Position numbers and translations under genes: made by a program
Assembly: GCA_964436865.1 (NCBI GenBank)
Contig: CAYTFK010000138.1
Location: forward strand, 1 to 16,687
DNA length: 16,687 nucleotides
Origin: JAXGPP01 sp964436865
GTDB taxonomy: Bacteria > Planctomycetota > Planctomycetia > Pirellulales > Thermoguttaceae
Reading direction: 5' to 3'
Notes under the pieces: generated by a model
Seen by the model: only the letters and a program-made list of their open reading frames with translations
Database searches by the model: none
Told to the model about the DNA's origin: nothing
Shown: positions 1 to 6,163 of the stretch, in pieces
Layout of the letters: the number at the start of each line of letters is the position of its first letter
Position numbering within the stretch: the first letter of the stretch is position 1

Positions 1-1004
1 GCGCCCTGCGGACCGTCGGCCTCGAACACCTGGCGGTAAGTCAAGCCGCCGTCGGGCAGCACCTGAATCGAACAGGCGAACTCGACCGGGGCGCGCATGA
101 GTTGCAGGAGCATTCCGGCCACGGCGATCCTCGGCCGGTCCTTGAGCGCTTCGGCGGCCGCCGTGCGAGCGTCAGCAAAGGGATGGAACACGGCGTTGCG
201 GACCAGGGGCCACGTCGTCCGCGCCTCATCGCCGGTTGCCAGCACGCTGATCCAGCGGAGGCAGAGCGTCTGGCAGAGTTGTTGTTCCCGTGCCGAACGC
301 GCATCGCGGTAACGCTCGTAGAGCACCGCGTCGAGTACTTCCAGGGCCGTGCCATCCTGGGCCTCAGCGAGGGTCTCGGCCATCGACTGCTCCACGACCG
401 GACTTCCTTCCTGGAGCGCCTTGTCCCACTCTCGCACCCGCGGTCCCGCCCAATCGCGGCGGCAATCCTGCCGCTCCTTTGCCGTCGCCTCTCTCGCCGC
501 CGGCGACGTCTGTTTGCCGGGCACGAGCCCCTGGCCGCGGAGGAACTGCAGCGCCTCCTTGTTGCCGGGTTCGACGTCGGCAACGTTCATGAAGTGGAAG
601 GCCGCTTCCGCATCGAGCTTGTGACTGCGGCACCAGCGGGCGAGGATCAACTCACCTCCAGGCGTGCCGGCGCGGCGATCGCGAAGGGCGCGGTATTCGG
701 CCAGCCGCTTATCAGCCGCCGCCTCGCGAGTCACCGCTTCCCACGGCATCCACTGGTTCTGTTGCTTCACAAATCCGGCATGCCACCGCGCCAGGGGATG
801 CTCCGGATCTCGTTCAAGGGCCTGTCCGAGCAGTCGAATGCATCCCGCCTGATCCCCGTGGACTGCCGCCTCGAGCGCCCGAGTGACAATCGGCTCCGCG
901 CTCAGCGCGGGCGGCGGAGCCGAATCGGTCGCCAGCGACAAAGAAGCAGACAGGGCGAAGAGAATGCTTGCGCCCAGGATCCCACGCCATGAAAGAGCAG
1001 ACAT
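1..1004 (-). CDS. Exported helical-repeat protein of unknown function (C-terminus beyond the window)
   Basis: An open frame of 334 codons runs from the ATG at 1004 to the left edge without a stop, so the gene is cut at its 3' end. The start is supported by a strong AGGAGGGG ribosome site just upstream and by a sigma70-like promoter further up. The N-terminus (about residues 1-26, MSALSWRG then a hydrophobic run ending SLATDS) looks like a Sec signal peptide. Residues about 37-75 resemble a TPR-like pair of helices (ALEAAVHGDQAGCIRLL, then ERDPEHPLARWHAGF). The later part is Ala/Arg/Glu-rich and helical with HEAT-like phrasing (HPFADARTAAAEAL around 280-293). No catalytic motif is visible. Planctomycetes carry many exported proteins of this style with no assigned function. 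The gene is real by length, start context and codon texture; its role cannot be stated. Confidence 0.8.
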   Translation of the reverse strand, partial: MSALSWRGILGASILFALSASLSLATDSAPPPALSAEPIVTRALEAAVHGDQAGCIRLLGQALERDPEHPLARWHAGFVKQQNQWMPWEAVTREAAADKRLAEYRALRDRRAGTPGGELILARWCRSHKLDAEAAFHFMNVADVEPGNKEALQFLRGQGLVPGKQTSPAAREATAKERQDCRRDWAGPRVREWDKALQEGSPVVEQSMAETLAEAQDGTALEVLDAVLYERYRDARSAREQQLCQTLCLRWISVLATGDEARTTWPLVRNAVFHPFADARTAAAEALKDRPRIAVAGMLLQLMRAPVEFACSIQVLPDGGLTYRQVFEADGPQG

Positions 1005-1054
1005 GGCCGACCCCTCCTGTTGTTCCGAGCAAGAAGAGAACCGCCTCCGCCGGT

Positions 1055-1084
1055 ATTATTCCCGCATTCGCCCTGCGGAGTCAA
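1055..1084 (-). promoter_or_regulatory. Sigma70-like promoter for the left-edge gene
   Basis: On the minus strand, TTGACT (1084-1079; 5 of 6 matches to the -35 consensus) is followed after 18 bp by AATAAT (1060-1055; 5 of 6 matches to the -10 box). Transcription would begin near 1048, leaving a leader of about 44 nt that contains the AGGAGG ribosome site. This is the best promoter match in the window. It is a consensus match only. Confidence 0.5.
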
Positions 1085-1176
1085 TACTCCCTGCCTAATC
1101 CGAAAGAGGGGGGGCGAGGCAGTGCGGCGGGCCACTCGATTGGCTCACGAAGAGGTGCGCGGAGCCATAATGTGTT

Positions 1177-1249
1177 CAGGCCCCGGCCGCCGGACTGCGG
1201 CGACCCTGTGGATCGCCGCCGGCCACCACCGTCCGGCGGCCGAAGCCTG
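1177..1249 (-). terminator. Nested 73-nt hairpin downstream of the DUF6786-like gene
   Basis: The outer arms are 1177-1195 and 1231-1249. They pair as 12 bp (CGGCCGCCGGAC with GTCCGGCGGCCG), then a 2x2 internal loop (CC/AA), then 5 bp (CAGGC/GCCTG). Inside lies a second stem, 1197-1203 GCGGCGA with 1213-1219 TCGCCGC. The element starts 36 nt past the stop of the gene ending at 1285 and precedes the promoter of the next gene, which is where a terminator or 3'-end stabiliser would sit. There is no T-run after it on either strand, so it is not a classical intrinsic terminator. The structure is read directly; the role is inferred. Confidence 0.45.
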
Positions 1250-1284
1250 AAACGGCACTCGCGTACGCATCGCGCCATGCAGCG

Positions 1285-2562
1285 TCACTGACCGAGCATC
1301 TCCTGGCGGACCTTCTCCAGACCAATGCCCAGGATGCCTTCGGCCAGCTTGTTGAGCGTCGGCAGATCGGCCTGGATGTGCAGAGTTCGCTGGTGGTGCG
1401 TGAGTGACTCGCCCGTCGCCAGCGGCCTGGCCGGCGAGAGCGACTCAATCTCGTAGAACGGCCCCAGACCCGGTTGGCCCGGGCCCGTCGGACCGTCATT
1501 ATAGCTGTTGACCACGTCGCCGACGTAGGGTTCTTTCTGCGGCAGTCCCCACATGTTGTTCATGTAGTCGTGCTGGGTCGGATCGTCGGGCATGGTGAAC
1601 TGGACGAGCGTCAGCACGTTGTTCTCGAAATCGATCGACCCGAGCACGTTCTTCGCCCGGCGCTGCGACGTGCCGATCTTCGCGCGGTACTGGGCATCGG
1701 CGCGGAAGAGAATCGCTTCGGGCAGGATCTTGAGCCGATCGGGCGGGACATCGCCGAAGTAATCCGACTTGACGACCGGCCCGAGTTGACTCTCGTCGCC
1801 CGGCTTGTAGGGCACGATCACCACGGTTTGCGGGCTGACGTTGAACATTCCCAGCATCCAGATCGATACCAGGCCCTTCTCCTTGACGAGCGGCGGGCCC
1901 TGGTTGGCGATCGCGTTGATCGTCTCATAGCCGACCTTCTTCACGCCGGCACCGGCCATGATTCCGGCGGCCTCGTCGCCGAACAGTTTCTTGATGTCGT
2001 CGGCGTTCAGCAGTCGCACGGTCCGCGTGACGCCCAGATTGAACTTCGTCGCTGACGCGTTCTCAAACTCCATCTGTTGCTGCATGCGGTAGAAAGGATC
2101 GCCCGGTCCGGAAGTGATCTTCCAGGCCCCCTTGTCGAGCGCCGCCGGAGTGTACCAGTTGTCGAACTTCTGTTCGGCGCCCGGTTTGAACCAGAGGCTG
2201 AACTGGCCGCCCTCGGGCGACAGCCACATGCGATCCTCGCCGCCGTAATTGTTGAACCGCGGGTCGGGCTGTTCCTTCTGGATGAACTCGCGGTGGATGA
2301 ATCCGAAACTGATGCCCTCCGTGCCGTCGGCCGTCGAGGTCATTACGCGTCCCTGCCACTCCGGAGTAATGGCCACCCGGGCGCCGGAGCCGTCGGTCAA
2401 CTCGACGAAGTCGGTGTATCTTGCCAGGAACGAGCGTGCTTCGCCGTACGACATCGGTTCACCTCGAGCCTCGATCGCAAGCGTCAGGCAGCACACAGCG
2501 GCGATCGCCCCTGCGGCACGGCGCCATCGGCAACTGGAAGACAGGACAAGGATGCTCGACAT
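1285..2562 (-). CDS. Secreted DUF6786-like protein, possible mutarotase-type beta-sandwich
   Basis: The chosen start is the second Met (ATG at 2562), giving 425 aa. It has a GAAGGGGAGC ribosome site and begins directly with a signal peptide: basic CRWRR, then AAGAIAAVCCLTLAIEA, cleaved near residue 34. An in-frame ATG at 2616 would add 18 residues in front of the signal and is less likely. The mature protein shows features I associate with DUF6786: ITPEWQGRVMTSTADG (about 65-80), SFGFIHREFI, and a conserved YGGEDRMWLSPEGGQFSLWF stretch (about 107-125). The GGEDRMWLSPEGG pattern recalls sugar-binding beta-sandwich proteins of the galactose-mutarotase type (GGD-W-P families), so carbohydrate binding or epimerisation in the periplasm is a guess. 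No catalytic residue can be assigned. It lies 116 bp after the ferredoxin gene and could share its transcript. Confidence 0.85.
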   Translation of the reverse strand: MSSILVLSSSCRWRRAAGAIAAVCCLTLAIEARGEPMSYGEARSFLARYTDFVELTDGSGARVAITPEWQGRVMTSTADGTEGISFGFIHREFIQKEQPDPRFNNYGGEDRMWLSPEGGQFSLWFKPGAEQKFDNWYTPAALDKGAWKITSGPGDPFYRMQQQMEFENASATKFNLGVTRTVRLLNADDIKKLFGDEAAGIMAGAGVKKVGYETINAIANQGPPLVKEKGLVSIWMLGMFNVSPQTVVIVPYKPGDESQLGPVVKSDYFGDVPPDRLKILPEAILFRADAQYRAKIGTSQRRAKNVLGSIDFENNVLTLVQFTMPDDPTQHDYMNNMWGLPQKEPYVGDVVNSYNDGPTGPGQPGLGPFYEIESLSPARPLATGESLTHHQRTLHIQADLPTLNKLAEGILGIGLEKVRQEMLGQ

Positions 2563-2678
2563 GATGCTCCCCTTCTGGATTTCCGACCGCGGAACGAACG
2601 AGAACATGCGATCCATTCCCCGGTCGAACGTCTATCGGGCTGGGCAATTGCCGCCAAGGTGCTGGCTAAGATAGCACG

Positions 2679-3083
2679 TTACCCGCCCGCTTCACTAGTC
2701 CCCGCGGCCAATTCCCGCTGCCGCCGGGCTGCCGGAAGCAACCGCGCGCGGATCGCCGAACGATGTTCCGGCGGTCCGCCCACGCGGTCGGCCGCCACCA
2801 CAAGATGCTCGATGGGGACCATCTCGATGGCGTGCCACGGGCAGACCTCCAGTGTATAGCGGTCCTGTTTCCGCGTGGGGATGCGGATGCACAGCCGGCA
2901 GCCGATGCAGCGGTCCCAGTCGATCTCGCACCAGGCCTGAAAGCCGGGAACGGTCGCCTGGGGCGACCGGGTGTCGATGCAATCGACCGGACAGACCTCA
3001 ATACACGCCCCGCAGCCGGTACAGCGATCGATATTGATCACCGCCAGTTCCCGGGGCAGCTTCTTGCGGACTGCAAGCCTCAT
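2679..3083 (-). CDS. Two-[4Fe-4S] ferredoxin-like protein with an enlarged second motif
   Basis: A 134-aa, probably cytoplasmic protein with no signal peptide; the start has GCAGGAAAG just upstream. It holds two bacterial ferredoxin motifs. The first is classical, CTGCGACIEVCP (Cys 21, 24, 27, 31). The second starts CIGCRLC (Cys 59, 62, 65), but the fourth Cys, in a CP pair, comes only at residue 81. That makes it C-X2-C-X2-C-X15-CP instead of the usual X3. In this fold the last Cys of each motif ligates the other cluster, so Cys81 would complete the cluster held by Cys21/24/27. Extra Cys occur at 35 and 52. The tail (about 100-134) is basic and Ala-rich. All eight ligands are present, so electron transfer is the likely role; the partner is unknown. 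It begins 13 bp after the ThuA-like gene, so the two are probably cotranscribed. Confidence 0.88.
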   Translation of the reverse strand: MRLAVRKKLPRELAVINIDRCTGCGACIEVCPVDCIDTRSPQATVPGFQAWCEIDWDRCIGCRLCIRIPTRKQDRYTLEVCPWHAIEMVPIEHLVVAADRVGGPPEHRSAIRARLLPAARRQRELAAGTSEAGG

Positions 3084-3096
3084 CTTTCCTGCGTTA

Positions 3097-4098
3097 TCAA
3101 AGATCCTGTGGCTTCATGCCCGGCTTGTGTTTGCCGAAGCCGAACGGCAGCGGCTTGTACTCGCCAACGATTTCGACGTTGGCCCGCTCGGGTATCTTGT
3201 CTTCCATGCCGACGCACCAGTAAGCGGCGTTGACCAACAGGCGGCGCAAGCCTTCGCTTTCCAGGTCGGTAGCCGCGCCCATCGTGGTGGTAAACACGCG
3301 GCCCGTCTGGCCGCCGGCGGTCTGGTACGTCTTGGTCCAGGCGATCGGCATCATCGGATCGTTCTTTTCGTTCTCGACCGGCTTGTCGCCGGGGCTCATG
3401 CCGGCAAGGACCTGGCCCAGTACGAGCGGCTTGCTGTCGCCAGGCAGCGGCAGGCGGACGGTGTAGACATCGGTCGGCCCCCAGATATCCTCGCAGCCGC
3501 GGACAATCGGATGGTCCTTGGCGTCAGGAGCAATCACTCCCCGGGTGCTCTCCTTGCCGTGCTGGCCGTGGTGGTTGATCCAGGTCTCGCCGAGGATCTG
3601 CCGGCCGAAGCCCCCGTCCCATTCCTTGCTGTTGAAGCTGTAGCGAGAGTACGTCTTGCCGGGCGGAATGTTGAAGGCATGCGTCGCCGTCCTCAAACCG
3701 ATGATCGGCCGTCCCGATTCCACGTACTCGACGAAATGCTTCATCTGCTCGTCGGGAAGATCGCGGAACCGCGTGGCGATGATCATCAGGTCGGCTGTCT
3801 CAAGCGCCTTCAGGCCGGGAATGTTGCTGCGGTTCACCGGATCGATGGTCCCTGTCGCCGGATCAATGGCGAACAGCACGGTGCACTTGAAGCCGTGATG
3901 CCGGGACAGGATCTTGCCGAGTTGTGAGAGGGCCTCTTCCGAGCGGTATTCCTCGTCGCCCGACACGAGCACTACGTGTCTTCCTTTGCCCGGACCGTCC
4001 TGGCCTTCATAGACGACCCACGGATCGGCGGCCGCCGCCTGGGTAGAGTGGATCGCACCGATGATCGCTATCGCCAGCATCGACAAGGCGGTTCGCAT
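3097..4098 (-). CDS. Secreted ThuA-like domain protein
   Basis: A 333-aa protein from the ATG at 4098, preceded by GGAAGGGA. Longer in-frame starts (to 4227) would bury the signal peptide MRTALSMLAIAIIGAIHS-TQAAAA, cleaved before ADPW. The mature protein matches the ThuA-like family, which has a class I glutamine-amidotransferase-like fold: HVVLVSGDEEYRSEEAL (about 41-57), ADLMIIATRFRDLPDEQMKHF (about 102-122), then RPIIGLRTATHAF (about 130-142). The nucleophile-elbow region has no Cys, as is usual for ThuA-like proteins, so amidotransferase activity is not expected. ThuA was named for trehalose/disaccharide utilisation in rhizobia, and the family is greatly expanded as secreted proteins in planctomycetes, mostly uncharacterised. 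A sugar-related periplasmic role is likely; the substrate is not evident. It is followed after 13 bp by the ferredoxin gene. Confidence 0.9.
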   Translation of the reverse strand: MRTALSMLAIAIIGAIHSTQAAAADPWVVYEGQDGPGKGRHVVLVSGDEEYRSEEALSQLGKILSRHHGFKCTVLFAIDPATGTIDPVNRSNIPGLKALETADLMIIATRFRDLPDEQMKHFVEYVESGRPIIGLRTATHAFNIPPGKTYSRYSFNSKEWDGGFGRQILGETWINHHGQHGKESTRGVIAPDAKDHPIVRGCEDIWGPTDVYTVRLPLPGDSKPLVLGQVLAGMSPGDKPVENEKNDPMMPIAWTKTYQTAGGQTGRVFTTTMGAATDLESEGLRRLLVNAAYWCVGMEDKIPERANVEIVGEYKPLPFGFGKHKPGMKPQDL

Positions 4099-4202
4099 GA
4101 TTGGTCCCTTCCGGCAGGATCGGCGGTGGCGATTCTTTCGCCCGCCGAACATGAATCGCGTGGTTCGGGCAGCCCTCCGCTCACCCGGGGCTACGTTTAG
4201 CC

Positions 4203-4231
4203 AGTCTAGGCTGCCGCGGAAGTGCAATCAA
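4203..4231 (-). promoter_or_regulatory. Candidate promoter for the ThuA-like / ferredoxin genes
   Basis: On the minus strand, TTGATT (4231-4226) and TAGACT (4208-4203) are separated by 17 bp. Transcription would start near 4196, about 98 nt before the ATG at 4098. The 266-bp gap 4099-4364 otherwise shows no gene and only weak short inverted repeats. This is a consensus match only. Confidence 0.35.
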
Positions 4232-4364
4232 GTATTGAAAGTCGCGAGCCAGGGTCCCGGATTCCCGCAGGACTTGCGCGCTGGCAGGTAGGGCCACGTC
4301 TGACTGGGGCCGGGTGAGGCAGCCTGCCTGACTCGCAATCTGCCTGCAAGGCGTCGAGTCTGGC

Positions 4365-5708
4365 CTACGGTTCACCGGCCAGCGAGCGGAGGCGATGGGT
4401 GACTTCCATCAGCGCGCGGCCGTTGTGGTAGGCGGCTTTCCAAATCGTGGCCTTGGGGCGGCCTGGTTCCGCGTGCCCCTCGGCCGAAACCGATTCATGC
4501 CATTCACCGTGTTTGGGGTCCGCCTGATGGCGAACGATGAACTCCCACTGCTTCAGGAAGGCGTCGAAGTAAGCCGAGGTTTCGCTGCCGAAAAGCTCGT
4601 GCATGAGCAGTAGCGCGTTGAGCCCTTCGGCCTGGGTCCACCAGATCTTCTCCGTGCCCCAGGCGGTCGCAAATGCCGCTCCCTTGTCGTAGAAGCCGCC
4701 GTGTGTCTTGTCCCAGCCCCACTGGAGGGCATGATCGACGAGGCTCCTCGCCACGGCGAGCGTTCTGGCATCTTCCCCTTCGCCAAGCGCCTCGGCGGCC
4801 TCGATGAGCAGATACGCAGTCTCCACGTCGTGGCCGAACGAATCGTGATCGGGCACCGGCCGCCAGTCGGGCGTGAAGAACAGATTCAGGCACCCCGGCT
4901 CGACCGCGATCCTGTCGCGCACCAGGTGAAACACCTCGCGGAGCCGCTCTTCGACCTTCGGATCAGGCCACACGTGATAAAGCGCGCTAAGCGCCTCGAG
5001 CATGTGGATATGGGTGTTCATCGACTTGTAGCCGTAGAGCGTGCCGATCGAGTCGGTCATGCGGCCGGCGGCCGGCGGCGAGAGGATGGGTTCGCCGGTG
5101 GCTGAGAGTGCCTCATGGTAGCCGCCGTTGACGGAGTCATGGGCGTGGGTCTCAAGCCACGCGAAAGTCTGCTGGGCTAGTTCCAGCGGCCGCTTGTCGC
5201 CGGTTGCCTCGTGCGCCGCGGCCAGGGCATAGATGCCGAAGGATATGCCGTAAACGTGCTTCTCGTCGCCGTAACTGGGCGCGATCTTCCCTGCTTCGTC
5301 GAGTCCCCAGTAGAAACCGCCTCGCTGGCGGTCCCACATCACCCGGTCGAGAAATTCGACGCCATGCCGCGTATAGCGAAGGTATTCGTCGCGCAATTCC
5401 GGGTAGCGCCGGGCGACCTGCGCCGCCACCCACGTCATCCGCGACTGGTAGACGATCGTCTTGTCGTTCTTCTCGCCGCGGGACCAGTCTTCGAGGAAGT
5501 GGGAGTGGAAACCGCCATTCCTGGTGTCGACTGTGCGGGGAAACCAGACCGCCAGGACTTCGTTGCGCCAGTGCCGCTCGATCTGGTTGGCAAGTCGCCG
5601 ATAAGCCTCCGGCGACGGACGACTCGGTTCATCGGCCGCGAATAGAGAAGTTGCGATAATCATCCACGCGCCGGCGAGCGGCGCGAAGCACGGGCGGATG
5701 CGAAGCAT
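4365..5708 (-). CDS. Secreted N-acylglucosamine 2-epimerase / cellobiose 2-epimerase family protein
   Basis: A 447-aa protein from the ATG at 5708. A more distal in-frame ATG at 5798 would add 30 residues before the signal peptide (MLRIRPCFAPLAGAWMIIAT, then SLFAADEP). The ribosome site is weak (AAGGG, about 13 nt away). The body is an (alpha/alpha)6-barrel AGE-type protein of normal size. Visible family marks are YQSRMTWVAAQ (about 87-97, substrate-site Arg90), NTHIHMLEAL (231-240), FGHDVETAYLL (291-301), KIWWTQAEGLNAL (354-366) and AAYHNGRAL (426-434). H233 or H235, H293 and H428 match the conserved histidines that carry out proton transfer in cellobiose 2-epimerases and AGE enzymes, so activity is plausible. 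The enzyme would epimerise or isomerise C2 of a sugar or disaccharide. Well-studied family members are cytoplasmic; the signal peptide here places this one outside the cytoplasm. The exact substrate cannot be read from the sequence. Confidence 0.92.
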   Translation of the reverse strand: MLRIRPCFAPLAGAWMIIATSLFAADEPSRPSPEAYRRLANQIERHWRNEVLAVWFPRTVDTRNGGFHSHFLEDWSRGEKNDKTIVYQSRMTWVAAQVARRYPELRDEYLRYTRHGVEFLDRVMWDRQRGGFYWGLDEAGKIAPSYGDEKHVYGISFGIYALAAAHEATGDKRPLELAQQTFAWLETHAHDSVNGGYHEALSATGEPILSPPAAGRMTDSIGTLYGYKSMNTHIHMLEALSALYHVWPDPKVEERLREVFHLVRDRIAVEPGCLNLFFTPDWRPVPDHDSFGHDVETAYLLIEAAEALGEGEDARTLAVARSLVDHALQWGWDKTHGGFYDKGAAFATAWGTEKIWWTQAEGLNALLLMHELFGSETSAYFDAFLKQWEFIVRHQADPKHGEWHESVSAEGHAEPGRPKATIWKAAYHNGRALMEVTHRLRSLAGEP

Positions 5709-5755
5709 GGAAGAAGCCCTTTGCGGCGGAGCAAGACGACGGTGACGACTGCCGC

Positions 5756-5785
5756 ATTTTATTGAACTGCAGGCTGATCGGGCAA
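5756..5785 (-). promoter_or_regulatory. Candidate promoter for the epimerase gene
   Basis: On the minus strand, TTGCCC (5785-5780) and TAAAAT (5761-5756; 5 of 6 matches to the -10 box) are 18 bp apart. The start point would be near 5749, giving a leader of about 40 nt to the ATG at 5708. The -35 box is weak. Confidence 0.35.
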
Positions 5786-5830
5786 CGAGGGCGACCAACG
5801 GGAGCCTGGCTCAGGGGAAAGCGGTTTAGA

Positions 5831-5856
5831 GGTGTTGCGTAATCAATCTGAACACC
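5831..5856. promoter_or_regulatory. Operator-like dyad GGTGTT-N14-AACACC
   Basis: Perfect 6-bp inverted half sites lie at 5831-5836 and 5851-5856, with centres 20 bp apart, about two helical turns. The site is about 45 bp upstream of the -35 box proposed for the epimerase gene, a position suited to an activator. The spacer itself contains TTG...CAA symmetry. A dyad this short can occur by chance. Confidence 0.22.
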
Positions 5857-5901
5857 AATTGACTCCATCCAGGTCAGGCAGAAGCATGCGAGATCTGCGA
5901 A

Positions 5902-5947
5902 GCCGGAGCGGGGACCGACTCGCGGGAGCCGGAATCCCCGCTCCGGC
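5902..5947. repeat. Near-perfect 46-nt inverted repeat (hairpin)
   Basis: GCCGGAGCGGGGA (5902-5914) pairs perfectly over 13 bp with TCCCCGCTCCGGC (5935-5947). The apparent loop pairs further: CCG (5915-5917) with CGG (5930-5932), and CTC (5919-5921) with GAG (5926-5928). Only an AA bulge (5933-5934), one A/C mismatch and a GCGG tetraloop remain unpaired. Both neighbouring genes point away from it, so it is not a terminator for either, and no T-run follows on either strand. It could be an extragenic palindrome, part of an unannotated small RNA, or a protein or cruciform site. Confidence 0.85.
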
Positions 5948-6108
5948 ACCCCCAAGCACCATTTCTTTCGCCGACATGCCCTCCTTGTGAGGCATCGAGA
6001 ATCGCAGTTGGCAAAGCGCCGTCACAGTCGGCAAGGGGCATGCCAGCGTGTGGACAGCCCGGATGGGATGGAAGAACAGGGAACATCGCAGCCTCGGTCC
6101 CTCGGCGA

Positions 6109-6136
6109 TTGTCCGCGGTGTATGAGTCCCTACAAT
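6109..6136 (+). promoter_or_regulatory. Candidate promoter for the TPR-peptidase gene
   Basis: TTGTCC (6109-6114) and TACAAT (6131-6136; 5 of 6 matches to the -10 box) are 16 bp apart. The start point would be near 6143, only about 20 nt before the ATG at 6164, just enough for its GGAG ribosome site. Confidence 0.42.
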
Positions 6137-6163
6137 TGATTCCGCGACTCGTGTGGAGTGAGT

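Larger units (their letters stand above)
5709..6163. other. 455-bp divergent intergenic region
   Basis: This gene-free stretch separates the leftward epimerase gene from the rightward TPR-peptidase gene. It contains a candidate promoter for each side, an operator-like dyad (5831-5856), a 46-nt hairpin (5902-5947), and an imperfect 12-bp direct repeat (6005-6016 and 6025-6036, 10 of 12 identical). Open frames crossing it are short or run antisense into the next gene, without a ribosome site or a recognisable product. Confidence 0.8.

Noticed and set aside
102..992. A 296-codon plus-strand open frame at the left edge
   Set aside because: It is antisense to the exported helical-repeat gene, which has a promoter, ribosome site and signal peptide. 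The plus-strand product is Arg/His-rich without motifs.
4300..4345. Short GGCAG/CTGCC inverted repeats between the epimerase and ThuA-like genes
   Set aside because: The stems are 4-5 bp with tiny loops and no T-run, too weak to call a terminator.
6037..6044. GGCATGCC palindrome
   Set aside because: An 8-bp palindrome is expected by chance at this GC content and has no positional support.
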